A stretch of DNA of 64,000 nucleotides from contig CALGSZ010000105.1 in the NCBI GenBank assembly GCA_937901745.1, positions 186,001-250,000 of the forward strand, given 5' to 3'. This document shows positions 50,806 to 59,335 of the stretch, in pieces. A program made the translations under genes and the position numbers. The notes beneath the pieces were generated by a model, which was not told the DNA's origin, searched no databases, and was given only the letters and a program-made list of their open reading frames with translations. The DNA is from an uncultured Chloroflexota bacterium (GTDB lineage: Bacteria > Chloroflexota > Chloroflexia > Thermomicrobiales > UBA6265). The first letter of the stretch is position 1. Every line of letters begins with the position of its first letter.

Positions 50806-53267
50806 TGATGCCGAGGTCACGCCCGGCGATTCCGGTCAATAGACACCAGGCCGACCTTTTCGCGCTCGGCGTCTTGGCCATTCTGGTCGGCGCCGTCCTC
50901 TGGAATCGGTTCGTCTTCGACGTCTGGCTCGCGCGGCTGGATATCGTCACCTTCCTCCTGCCGTGGTACGTCCACCTCGGCGAGCGCCTACGCGATCTCG
51001 ATCTCCCCGGCTGGAATCCGTACCTGTTCAGCGGGACCCCGTTCGCCGGCGATCCGCAGTCCGGCTGGATGTACCTGCCCGCGATGCTCAGCTTCATCGC
51101 CGCGCCGGGTGTAGCCGGCTTCAAAGCGATGGTCGCGCTGCAGATGGTCATCGGCGGCGGGAGCATGTACGCCTACGCGCGGGTACTCGGCATGCGCCCT
51201 CCGGCCGCCCTCCTCGCGGCAGTCGTCTTCCTCTTCGGGCCGTTTCTCCACTGGAACACCTACTGCTGCGCGATCATGGGGCAATTCGCGACCTGGACGC
51301 CGCTGATGCTGCTCGGCATCGAGCTCGCGCTGCGTGCGCCACGCCGCCGTCAACGCTGGCTAGCCTGGCTCGCCGCCGGGTTCGGGTTGAGCCAGATCTT
51401 CGCCGGCTGGATTGGGCAAGGCTCGCTCTTCGCACTCCTGCTCGTCGCCGCCTATCTCGCCTACCGCGTCTGCTTCCCGGCGCAACCGGCGGGCGACTGG
51501 CGACAGAGGCTGACCGCGGCCGCGCTGACGGGGATCGCGGTCGGCGGCCTCGCGGCAGCTTTCGGGGCGGGCGGGCTCTGGCCACGCTTTGAGGTCAACG
51601 CGGTCTCGAATCTGGCCGGCGGCGACTACTCGGCGCTCGGCGCATCCCGCGCCGATAGCCCGCCCTGGACTGCCTCTCAGCTTGTCCTACAGCTACTCGG
51701 CGGCGGGCACGACCGGCGAGAGTCCGCGCTCGGCGGCAGCGTGGTGGTGCTGGCGCTGCTGGCGCCGATCGCCGCCCGGCGGAGGTTCGCCGCGCCGTTC
51801 TTCGCCGCCCTCACCCTCGTCGCGCTTATCCTGACGCAGGAGACGACGCCGCTCCACCGGCTCTTCTACCTGATCCCTCGCTTCCAGGTCCTGCACGAGC
51901 ACGATCCGTGGCGAGTCCTCGCGCTCGCCGCCTTCGGCCCGCCGCTCCTGGCGGGGGCGATAGTCGAGTCGCTGCCCGCGCTGCTCGGCCGCAAGAAGCT
52001 GCTTCTCATCCTACCTGTCCCCTTCCTGCTGCTCCTCGCGGCGGCGCTGCTTCTCGACGACGGCTGGGAGACGATCGGCTGGACGCCATTGGTTGCCGCC
52101 GGTTTGACGACGGTGCTCCTGGGCGCGGCGCTCGCCGCCTCCCCGGACCGAGTGATCTCTCGACGGGTATCACTTCTCCACGCCCTGCTCATAGCCATCG
52201 CCTTCGCGCAACCAGCCGGATTGGAGCTTACCGGCTCCTGGCTCGGGTGGCCGAAGCTCCGCGACTGGGGCGAGCATTGGCGCCCCCCAGCTTGGATACG
52301 CGACGGGTTCCGAACCGAGATCGCTCGCCGCGATCCGGGAGGAGCCGGCGAGTTCCTCCGGGAGCAACTCGCTACCAACAGTCCATTTCGATATGTGGGC
52401 TATGGCGGCGTCGACTATCCAGCGGGCGAGAGCGTGTTTACCTCGTATCTTGGGCGGCGCTTCGAGCCATCGGTGCAGGCGATCCTGGTCAACGGCCGGC
52501 CGATGTTCCTGGGGCTCTATGACATCCAGGGTTACAACCCGATCCAGCTCGCCCGCTATACCGACTTCATCGAAGCGCTCAATGGCCAGCCGCAGGACTA
52601 CCACACCGCCTACGTGCTCCCCTCCGGGGTTGATTCGCCGCTCCTCGAGCTCCTCGACGCGCGCTACGTGCTGCTCGACCGATCGCTCGACCCGAGTCGA
52701 GAAGACGTGCAATGCCTCACGGCGGGCCGACGACTCGCCTTCAGCACCGACCACGTTACCGTCTATGAGACGGTACCGACACCCGCGCATGCCTGGATCG
52801 TCCACGACCTCCGTCCGGCGTCCCGAGAGGAAGCGCTATCGCTGCTCGCCGCCGGCGCCGTTGACCCAAGCGAGACAGCGCTCATCGAGGTCGGCAACCG
52901 GCCACTACCCGAGACGGCAGCTCCCGAGATCACGGAAAGCGAATGGGCGCGAATCACGCGCTATGAGCCTGACGCGCTCACGGTCGAGCTAATGGCAACG
53001 GCGCCCGGGCTCCTGGTGCTGAGTGAGATCTACGCGCCCGGCTGGGAAGCGACGGTCGACGGCGAGTCCGCGCCGATCTTCCCGGTGAACGGCGCGCTAC
53101 GGGGCATCCCGGTCCCGGCCGGCGAGCACGTCGTCGCGCTCCACTACCGTCCCCTCTCGCTGCGGCTCGGCTCGCTCATTAGCGCCGGGACGATCCTCAT
53201 CGCGATCGCGAGCTTCGCTTTTCGCCGCATCCCGTGGGTAGGACCGTCAAACACAAAGCCGAGGTGA
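50805..53267 (+). CDS. YfhO-like polytopic membrane protein
   Basis: About 820 residues, with about 12 hydrophobic segments in the first 460 residues, a large soluble beta-rich region (about 480-785) and a last membrane helix near the end. The first outer loop reads YVHLGERLRDLDLPGWNPYLFSG, and the pattern LFSGTPFAGDPQSGWMYLPA is typical of YfhO, a GT-C-like membrane glycosyltransferase family linked to wall teichoic or lipoteichoic acid decoration in Firmicutes. The activity here is inferred only. Adjacent ATGs at 50805 and 50808 and GTG 50799 are possible starts. Confidence 0.75.
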   Translation: MMPRSRPAIPVNRHQADLFALGVLAILVGAVLWNRFVFDVWLARLDIVTFLLPWYVHLGERLRDLDLPGWNPYLFSGTPFAGDPQSGWMYLPAMLSFIAAPGVAGFKAMVALQMVIGGGSMYAYARVLGMRPPAALLAAVVFLFGPFLHWNTYCCAIMGQFATWTPLMLLGIELALRAPRRRQRWLAWLAAGFGLSQIFAGWIGQGSLFALLLVAAYLAYRVCFPAQPAGDWRQRLTAAALTGIAVGGLAAAFGAGGLWPRFEVNAVSNLAGGDYSALGASRADSPPWTASQLVLQLLGGGHDRRESALGGSVVVLALLAPIAARRRFAAPFFAALTLVALILTQETTPLHRLFYLIPRFQVLHEHDPWRVLALAAFGPPLLAGAIVESLPALLGRKKLLLILPVPFLLLLAAALLLDDGWETIGWTPLVAAGLTTVLLGAALAASPDRVISRRVSLLHALLIAIAFAQPAGLELTGSWLGWPKLRDWGEHWRPPAWIRDGFRTEIARRDPGGAGEFLREQLATNSPFRYVGYGGVDYPAGESVFTSYLGRRFEPSVQAILVNGRPMFLGLYDIQGYNPIQLARYTDFIEALNGQPQDYHTAYVLPSGVDSPLLELLDARYVLLDRSLDPSREDVQCLTAGRRLAFSTDHVTVYETVPTPAHAWIVHDLRPASREEALSLLAAGAVDPSETALIEVGNRPLPETAAPEITESEWARITRYEPDALTVELMATAPGLLVLSEIYAPGWEATVDGESAPIFPVNGALRGIPVPAGEHVVALHYRPLSLRLGSLISAGTILIAIASFAFRRIPWVGPSNTKPR

Positions 53268-53287
53268 CCGATTGGCCACCCCGGCTT
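53256..53287. terminator. Bidirectional hairpin between convergent genes
   Basis: AAGCCG/CGGCTT outer stem, GGTG/CACC inner stem and CC/GG tip around a GATT loop, with two mismatches. It includes the stop of the YfhO-like gene. On the minus strand CTTTGTGTTTG follows it, a modest T-rich tail for the small gene at 53315. Confidence 0.55.
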
Positions 53288-53314
53288 GCTCTATCTCTCG
53301 AATTGGGCGAGCGC

Positions 53315-53530
53315 CTATAACTTCTTCGTGATCTTGTCGAACGTGTCGTCGACCGCGTCGTGGACCTTTTCCTTGGCGTCGGCGAGAACGCTCTCAGACT
53401 TGCTCTCGGCCTTCTCGCGCTCGGCCTCGGCGCGCTTCCGCGCCTCCTCGGTCATCTCGGTCGCTTCCTGCTCGCCACGCTCCTTCGCCTTATCCCAGGC
53501 GCCCTCGACTCGCTCTCTGGCCTTGTCCAT
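53315..53530 (-). CDS. Small charged helical protein (stress-type)
   Basis: A 71-residue protein of Lys, Glu, Ala and Asp arranged as one long amphipathic helix or coiled coil (MDKARERVEGAWDKAKERGE...). It recalls CsbD/LEA-like small stress proteins but the match is not certain. AGAGAGGG lies about 6 bases before ATG 53530. It is on the same strand as, and about 80 bp downstream of, the PRC-barrel-like gene, so the two are probably co-expressed. Confidence 0.55.
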   Translation of the reverse strand: MDKARERVEGAWDKAKERGEQEATEMTEEARKRAEAEREKAESKSESVLADAKEKVHDAVDDTFDKITKKL

Positions 53531-53611
53531 GTTTGCCCTCTCTTTCAGCTCGATGCCGGCGCCCCGTCGCGCCAGCCCATGTACGGCCACGCACGCGGCG
53601 TGCCACAGCGC

Positions 53612-53995
53612 TCAGCGCGAGTCCGACTCCGCCTCGCCCTCGTCATCCGGCCCGAAGTTGGCGGTGTCATCGTTGTACGCGCCGGCGCCCGTCGTCGCGG
53701 CGAGATCGGTCGTCGCCTCGGCCGCTTCCGCCCAGGGCGAGACGTCCGGGTCCGGCTCGCGCCCCCAATCTCGCGACAGCGCTTCCTCGGCCGTGACCTT
53801 GAGGATGAGCCGCTCGCCATCGAAGCTGGCGACGACGCTCATGGGGATGAAATAGTCTGTCGAAAACAGCAGACCCTTCTCGATTACGAGGTCGTTCCCC
53901 TCAGCGCCCCTGACGGTCCCGACCTTCTTGCCGTCCGCGCCAAAGACCTCGAGGCCGATCGGTATCGACCAGGCTCCGGACATTGCCCCTTCCAT
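53612..53995 (-). CDS. DUF2171/PRC-barrel-like protein
   Basis: A 127-residue protein. The first 75 residues form a PRC-barrel-like beta domain: LEVFGADGKKVGTVRG, LVIEKGLLFSTDYFIPMSVV and LILKVTAEEALSRDWG are typical of DUF2171 proteins. The last 40 residues are acidic and low in complexity. GGGAGGT precedes ATG 53995. Role unknown; such proteins commonly lie with stress genes. Confidence 0.7.
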   Translation of the reverse strand: MEGAMSGAWSIPIGLEVFGADGKKVGTVRGAEGNDLVIEKGLLFSTDYFIPMSVVASFDGERLILKVTAEEALSRDWGREPDPDVSPWAEAAEATTDLAATTGAGAYNDDTANFGPDDEGEAESDSR

Positions 53996-54111
53996 ATGCA
54001 CCTCCCGCCCCAATCCAAGGTCGCGGAAATGGGGCTCGCACGCTGACTCGTGCAGAGCACGTGCCACCCAGGCTCGGCGCTCGACGGAGGTGCACGGCAT
54101 TGGGATGGGCG

Positions 54112-55332
54112 TTATGTCAGGTCGAGCAGGCGACCATACGCCGGGAAAGGATTGGGACCGAGCAGCGGCAGCGCGTACCGGCGGAAGTCGTCGGTAACCG
54201 ACCGGCGATCGGCGCCGATGAATTCGGCAGGGAACGGGCGGACACGATTGGCGACCTCGGCCAGCGGCACGCGGTCGATCTCGCTGCAGTACGGGTCATT
54301 CGCGGTTCGCACGATCGAGGTCAGGATATCCGACTCGCCACGAAGGATGCAGGCGACCGCGAAGCGCCCGGCGCGCTCGGCCTCGTCGAGATCGATCGGC
54401 GAGGCGAGGGAGATCGACATCCGCGCCGCGGTTCCGGGCCGCTCGAAGCGAGCCCGCAACCCCGTTCGCTCCGTCACCAGCCGGGCGAGCGACACCGCCG
54501 GCTGTGGATAGTACGGGTGACCGAACGGATCGACGTAGTCCGGCTCGTCGCCGCCGAGGTGACGCCCGGCGGCATCGCGCAGCGTCTCCGGCACGACCGC
54601 GACCGCCCAGCCCTGGTCCCGCACGCACGCCTCGATCTCCGCCACCATCGTCTCCGCGCTCTCCGGCGGGAATTCAGGGAGAAACAGCAGCGGCTGCAGG
54701 TCGGCCTCCGTCTCGCTGAAAGCGAGAGAGCAGGCGGCCGCCACCCATCCGGCGTCCCGTCCCATGACATCAATGAACTTGACCGGATACAGCTGCGGGG
54801 AAGCGAGGGTATCGTAGGTCGCGTCGCGGACAGCATTGGCGAGGAACCGCGCTAGCGATGGATAGCCGGGGCAGTGATCGGTCGCCGGGAGATCGTTGTC
54901 GATCGTCTTCGGCACGCTGACGACCGCTAGGTCGTCGCCAGCGGAGCGCGCGGCCTGGTGCAAACGGTGGGCCGTGTCGGCCGAATCGTTGCCGCCGATG
55001 TAGACCAGGGCGGTCACGCCGTGCTTGCGGAGGAGGTCGAGCGCCTGCCCAAGCTCGTCGTTGCTCAGCTTGCGCCGTCCCGTCCCGAGCGCCGCAGAGG
55101 GCGTGCGTCGCACCCGCTCCAGCACGAACTTCGGCTGCCTGCCGAGATCGATGAAGTCCTCGCTCAGCAGCCCCTCGATGCCGTGGCGCATGCCGAGGAC
55201 GCGATCGAAGCGGCCGGAGCCGAGCGCCGCCTCAACGACGCCGATTAGACTCGCGTTGATGACCGCCGTCGCCCCACCCGATTGCCCAACCAGCAACGTT
55301 CGCGGCTTCGCGCTCCCCCCGCTTCCGCTCAT
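54112..55332 (-). CDS. pfp: 6-phosphofructokinase, probably pyrophosphate-dependent
   Basis: A 406-residue phosphofructokinase, longer than bacterial PfkA (about 320). The phosphate-donor loop reads YIGGNDSADTA and the catalytic loop VPKTIDNDLPATD. The Asp at the GGNDS position and Lys in PKTIDND correspond to the Asp/Lys pair that marks PPi-dependent enzymes instead of the Gly/Gly of ATP types. FIDVMGRDAGW binds fructose-6-phosphate. AGGAG lies 6 bases before ATG 55332. It would run glycolysis and gluconeogenesis reversibly. Confidence 0.82.
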   Translation of the reverse strand: MSGSGGSAKPRTLLVGQSGGATAVINASLIGVVEAALGSGRFDRVLGMRHGIEGLLSEDFIDLGRQPKFVLERVRRTPSAALGTGRRKLSNDELGQALDLLRKHGVTALVYIGGNDSADTAHRLHQAARSAGDDLAVVSVPKTIDNDLPATDHCPGYPSLARFLANAVRDATYDTLASPQLYPVKFIDVMGRDAGWVAAACSLAFSETEADLQPLLFLPEFPPESAETMVAEIEACVRDQGWAVAVVPETLRDAAGRHLGGDEPDYVDPFGHPYYPQPAVSLARLVTERTGLRARFERPGTAARMSISLASPIDLDEAERAGRFAVACILRGESDILTSIVRTANDPYCSEIDRVPLAEVANRVRPFPAEFIGADRRSVTDDFRRYALPLLGPNPFPAYGRLLDLT

Positions 55333-55444
55333 GCCCACTCCTGAACAGTCCCCCGCCGCGACCGGTTCCGCGGCACTAGAAAAACGTGCACGCCCTCTCG
55401 GCGCTCCATCCTACCGCAGTCTCCAAATTGGGCGACGCCTCGCC

Positions 55445-55473
55445 TTGACACCGGGATTCTGATAGGCGATTAT
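55445..55473 (+). promoter_or_regulatory. Promoter of HicB-DinB gene
   Basis: TTGACA (55445-55450), a 17-base spacer and GATTAT (55468-55473), giving a leader of about 85 bases before ATG 55567. It faces away from the phosphofructokinase gene. Confidence 0.5.
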
Positions 55474-55566
55474 CGAACACCTGATCTATACGGACACTTG
55501 TGCGGGACGCTCGGTGTGCCGCCTGGTGGACGGGAAAGGGCTGGCTCCACGGGGGAGGCTTTCCAC

Positions 55567-56286
55567 ATGGCAACCTACGGGCTCTATCTCGAATCCGGTC
55601 CGCGCCGCCGCAAGACGATGGTGCACGTCCTTCAGATCCTCGGCTGCGTAGCCGTCGGGCCGACGACGGACGACGCGCTCGCGGCCACTCCGGAGGCGAT
55701 CCGCGCCTATCTCCGCTTCCTCGACCGGTGCGGTGAGAAGGTCGATCTCGACGCGCCAATCGAAACGCAGATCGTCGAGCACATCACCGAAGGGATCTGG
55801 CTCGGCAACGGCTCGCCGTACATCCTCTATGGTCCCGATCTGGAGCCGGTGACGGATGCAGAAATGCAAACCTTCGTCGGGCGGCACCTCCGGTTGCGCG
55901 AAGAGCTCGCTACCTGGGCGGAGAGCCTGTCAGACGAAGCGCTCGATGCGGTCCCGGCCGGGGGCGGTCGAACCGCGCGGGCGATTCTGCTGCACGTGAT
56001 CGGGCCGACTGGTCCCTACCTCTCCGCCTCGCTCGGCACTGCGCCCGGCTTCGGCCGCTGGCACGGCAAGGCCGAGCGCGGCGAAGTGCCGCTGTCGGTC
56101 GCATTGCGGGAGACGGCGCAAATGGCCGCCGACCGGCTCCTCAACACGACGCCGGAAGAGCGGCGGGCCATCCGCGAGCGCGAAGCAGGCCGGCGAACCT
56201 TGCGGCAGTCCATCCGGCGGCTGCTCGAGCATGATTGGGAGCACCTTGCCGAGCTGAGCCGGCGGCCGGGCGGCCCAACGATCTAA
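55567..56286 (+). CDS. HicB-like domain fused to DinB-like four-helix domain
   Basis: A 239-residue protein. Residues about 1-80 are a HicB/UPF0150-like alpha/beta unit (YGLYLESGPRRRKTMVHVLQ, then DDALAATPEAIRAYLRFL). Residues about 105-235 are a DinB/YfiT-like helical bundle with HVIG and HDWEHLAEL, whose His residues (HVIG, HDWEH) could hold a metal. No HicA toxin adjoins it, so a toxin-antitoxin role is unlikely. GGGGGAGG lies about 9 bases before ATG 55567. Thiol-dependent or hydrolytic metalloenzyme activity is possible but unproven. Confidence 0.7.
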   Translation: MATYGLYLESGPRRRKTMVHVLQILGCVAVGPTTDDALAATPEAIRAYLRFLDRCGEKVDLDAPIETQIVEHITEGIWLGNGSPYILYGPDLEPVTDAEMQTFVGRHLRLREELATWAESLSDEALDAVPAGGGRTARAILLHVIGPTGPYLSASLGTAPGFGRWHGKAERGEVPLSVALRETAQMAADRLLNTTPEERRAIREREAGRRTLRQSIRRLLEHDWEHLAELSRRPGGPTI

Positions 56287-56302
56287 GCAATCGCGGCGAG
56301 GC

Positions 56303-56926
56303 TCACTCTGGCGCGCTGGCGACGGCGAGGTCAGGGACCGGCTGCCCGAGCAAGTCGGTCCGAGGGCCAGAGACGAGCCAGATGGCATACGGCGAGCGCT
56401 GCTCGAGGCGAGCGCGCCAGTCACCAGGGCGGTAGAAGACGGCTTCGATCTTGCCGGTCGGCAACCCGAGGATGTTCGCGACGCGCTCCTGCGCGGCGTC
56501 TATCTCTTCGAGTGCCACCTCGCCGATCAGAACGAGGGGGATCGGCGCCACGCCCGCCCCATCGCCGTCCGAGGGATCGATCGGCAGGAACCGCGCGATG
56601 AACGCCGACTCCAAGCCGGCGATGCCCTGCAGCGTCGCCCGCAGCGCCGCGTCCTGCCCGATCGCCGCGACGACCAGCGCCGTCAGCTCCTTGCGTACCG
56701 GACAGGCGGTATTGACGCGATAGCGGCGGGCGTTGCCATCCCGCTTAGCGCGAAGCACCCCGATCCGCTCGAGCTTGTAGCACTCGTGCTGCAGGCTACT
56801 GATGGGAAGCCCGAGGACGCGCGATAGGTCCGTGAGTGAATATCCAAGGTGTGGACGCGGCAGCATGTGGCCAAGAACTGCTGCCCGCACCTTTGAGGAG
56901 AACAGCTCCGCAAGGATCTCGCTCAC
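56303..56926 (-). CDS. Winged-helix transcriptional regulator with C-terminal nucleotidyltransferase-like domain
   Basis: A 207-residue protein. Residues about 5-80 form an ArsR/MarR-like winged helix (ILAELFSSKVRAAVLGHML, YSLTDLSRVLGLPISSLQHE, RDGNARRYRVN). The rest (FIARFLP..., IPLVLIGEV...) recalls the non-catalytic nucleotidyltransferase-like domain found after such HTHs. GTG 56926 has GGGAG 5 bases upstream; GTG 56956 is a longer option. It follows modA-modB on the same strand by about 138 bp and may control them through the palindrome at 58956 (inference). Confidence 0.72.
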   Translation of the reverse strand: MSEILAELFSSKVRAAVLGHMLPRPHLGYSLTDLSRVLGLPISSLQHECYKLERIGVLRAKRDGNARRYRVNTACPVRKELTALVVAAIGQDAALRATLQGIAGLESAFIARFLPIDPSDGDGAGVAPIPLVLIGEVALEEIDAAQERVANILGLPTGKIEAVFYRPGDWRARLEQRSPYAIWLVSGPRTDLLGQPVPDLAVASAPE

Positions 56927-57064
56927 CGGATCTCCCACCGCACTCGCCAAGTTCACAGCCGCGGGCGGACGGATGTTACCACGATTTCGTAGGGCAAGCG
57001 GAGATCCAAATCCTCAACTTACGTGGGCATAGTTGGGCAGGTGTCGCCCAAGGCTTGGGGCGAT

Positions 57065-57970
57065 TCAGCGGATGCTCGGCGGTCCATCCCGCATCGAGCC
57101 GAGCGCCCGAACACCGAGGAGGGCGATCAGCGAGCCAAAGAGCAACGCGGTCGCCAGGACCAGCGCCGTCGTCAGATCGCCGGCCTCATAGCGGCCGTAG
57201 ATGGCGAGCGACATGGTCTGGGTCCGGCCGGGCAGATTGCCAGCGAACATGATCGTCGCGCCGAACTCACCCACCGCGCGCGCCCAGGCGAGGACGGCGC
57301 CAGCGGCCAAACTGGGCCAGGCAATGGGGAGCGTGACGGAGCGAAAGACGCGGAATGGCGATGCGCCGAGCGTCGCGGCCACTTGCTCCAAATCGTGCGC
57401 GACGTAGGCGAACCCGGCTCGCGCGGCGCGGACATAGAACGGAGCAGCGACGAAGGTCTGCGCCACGATGACCGCGACCGGCGTGAACGCGAGCGTCAGC
57501 CCCAGCGAGCGATCCAGGTATTGCCCGACGATGCCACGGCGGCCGAACGCCATCAGCAGCGCGATGCCCGCGACCGCGGGCGGCAAGACCATCGGTAGGT
57601 CGATCAGCGTCTCGATGAGCGAAGCGGCGGGCACGCGGCGTCGAGCAAGCAGATAGCCCAGCGGCGTGCCAAGGGCAATGATCGCGGCCAGCGAGATCAA
57701 CGAGGTGACGATCGTCAGCTGGCCCGCGCTGCGCAGCGTGTCGAGCGTGCGAGAGGAGATCGAGCCCGGTCGCTCTCCCGTCATCCAGATGAGGGAGACC
57801 AGCGGCACGGAGAGAAAAACGAGCAGCACGAAGGCGGCCAGCCAAAGCACCACCGTCGGGCTGGCGAGCGGACCGCCTGACGAACGCGCGGCAAAGAGTA
57901 CGGCGCGGAAGGGGGTCTCCCGCGCCGTGATGGCGCCTGGCTCGGCTGTGGGGCTCTCCGTGGGCGACAT
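57065..57970 (-). CDS. modB: Molybdate/tungstate ABC transporter permease ModB
   Basis: A 301-residue permease with six or seven helices. LPMVLPPAVAGIALLMAFGRRG and FYVRAARAGFAYVAHDLEQVAATLGASP are diagnostic (the second continues into VFRSVTLP), and GEFGATIMFAGNLPGRTQT is the ModB end motif. ATG 57970 follows the modA stop by 7 bp; a longer start at 58000 overlaps modA. No ATPase gene (modC) follows; the next gene on the strand is a regulator. Confidence 0.9.
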   Translation of the reverse strand: MSPTESPTAEPGAITARETPFRAVLFAARSSGGPLASPTVVLWLAAFVLLVFLSVPLVSLIWMTGERPGSISSRTLDTLRSAGQLTIVTSLISLAAIIALGTPLGYLLARRRVPAASLIETLIDLPMVLPPAVAGIALLMAFGRRGIVGQYLDRSLGLTLAFTPVAVIVAQTFVAAPFYVRAARAGFAYVAHDLEQVAATLGASPFRVFRSVTLPIAWPSLAAGAVLAWARAVGEFGATIMFAGNLPGRTQTMSLAIYGRYEAGDLTTALVLATALLFGSLIALLGVRALGSMRDGPPSIR

Positions 57971-57977
57971 CGAGCCG

Positions 57978-58913
57978 CTAGGGCTTGGGCTCGAATCCAT
58001 AGCGCTGCAGAATCGCCTGCCCCTCCGGACTGAGGACATAGCTGATAAAGGCGTCGGCGAGCGCTCGATTCCCTCCCGCGACCGAGGCAATCGGATAGCT
58101 GGCAACGACGTTCACCGCGTCAGGGATCGTGATCGTTTGCACTTCGCTCGCCACATCCGGCGTCACGTCCGAAGCATATACGATCCCCGCGTCGGCCTCG
58201 CCGAGCTGCACTTTCGTCAAGACGGCGCGAACGTTGTCTTCCTCCGAGACCACATTCGCGGCGACCTTGCTGACGAAATCTTCGCCATATGTCGCGGGAT
58301 CAGCGCCCATCAGGCAGAGACTCTGGCGGGCGTACTCCCCGACAGGCACGCCGGCTTGCGCAAGCACGAGCTTGATACCAGACCGGGCCAGGTCCGCGGG
58401 CGAAGCGATACCGGCGGGATTATCAGCCGGGACCACGACGACGAGCGCATTCTGGACGAAGATGATGGGCTCGCCCTCGATCAGGCCCTTCGACTGGGCA
58501 ACCTCCATCTGCCGGAGGTTGGCCGAGGCGAAGACATCCGCGACGGCCCCCTGTTCGAGCTGCGTGACGAGCGCTTGCGATCCAGCGAAGTTGAACGTGA
58601 GGGAGAGATCGGGATAGCGAGCAGTCAACTCGTTCGCGATCTCCTCGAAAGCATCGGTGAGGGATGCGGCGGCAAAGACGGTCAGTGAGCCCCCGTCCTC
58701 AGGAAACGGGACTGCCGTGGCAACCGCGGCCTCCGAGGGCGTGGATTCGGCCGCCGGAGTTGCCGCCGCCCCCGTCGCGGGCGTCTCCGCCGGCGGGCAC
58801 TCGATCGTCACTCCTTGCGCCAGGGCAGGCGCGGACCTACCCGCCGCCAGCGCGAAGATCGCGAGCGCGAAGCAGAGCGCCACTGCTCGCCAGAGGACGT
58901 TTTGCCTCGTCAC
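57978..58913 (-). CDS. modA: Molybdate ABC transporter substrate-binding protein ModA
   Basis: A 311-residue oxyanion-binding protein. Signal peptide to about residue 32 (APALAQG), a Thr/Pro/Ala linker of about 35 residues, then the ModA core: LTVFAAASLTDAFEEI, FNFAGSQALVTQLEQGAVADVFASAN and LGEADAGIVYASDV. Ser/Thr residues in AAASLTD and SQAL would hold the oxyanion. GTG 58913 has GGAGGG 4 bases upstream. A 17-bp palindrome lies 43 bases before the start. Confidence 0.92.
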   Translation of the reverse strand: MTRQNVLWRAVALCFALAIFALAAGRSAPALAQGVTIECPPAETPATGAAATPAAESTPSEAAVATAVPFPEDGGSLTVFAAASLTDAFEEIANELTARYPDLSLTFNFAGSQALVTQLEQGAVADVFASANLRQMEVAQSKGLIEGEPIIFVQNALVVVVPADNPAGIASPADLARSGIKLVLAQAGVPVGEYARQSLCLMGADPATYGEDFVSKVAANVVSEEDNVRAVLTKVQLGEADAGIVYASDVTPDVASEVQTITIPDAVNVVASYPIASVAGGNRALADAFISYVLSPEGQAILQRYGFEPKP

Positions 58914-58955
58914 GTGACCCTCCCCTCCCTACACCACTCAAGCTCAGTTACTTGA

Positions 58956-58972
58956 TATTCAATCATTGAATA
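58956..58972. promoter_or_regulatory. 17-bp perfect palindrome upstream of modA (putative operator)
   Basis: TATTCAAT-C-ATTGAATA, 43 bases from the modA start. Perfect 8-bp arms in an AT-rich patch where the modA promoter should lie. The sequence type is like ArsR/SmtB-family operators. Confidence 0.6.
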
Positions 58973-59335
58973 AAAACCGCAGTCTAGAGAAGGATCTCGC
59001 GGCCGTCAAGATCGTTGCGATGGATTCGGCTAGAGGCTCTCGCCAGGTCAAGCCGTGTCAGCACCGGTCGCAGCGATGGTTGATCTCCAAGGCCATACCC
59101 TTTGACCACACGAGATTCTCGTCGCGAATTCGAACATTGGCCGTCGCCACACGAAGGAAATACGCAATCAGTACCCATGCGCCGCGGCATTAGTTCTCCT
59201 GGGGGATACTCCCGGTCTGTTCCGCAGGATACGACTCCTGTGTGCGCTTGGACTCCCGAATTTGGCGCCTTCTGCCGCAAGGAGCAGAGAAGCTCCCGAA
59301 GGATCGACTCGGAACGCCAGAAAGGACCATGAGCG
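58973..59335. other. Intergenic region, no gene supported
   Basis: Between divergent modA and the zinc-ribbon gene. Small open frames here are antisense or lack ribosome-binding sites. No repeat, RNA gene or strong promoter was recognised, apart from AAAGGA at 59320 serving the downstream gene. Confidence 0.5.

Noticed and set aside
57666..58688. 340-residue open frame on the plus strand
   Set aside because: It is antisense to modA and modB.
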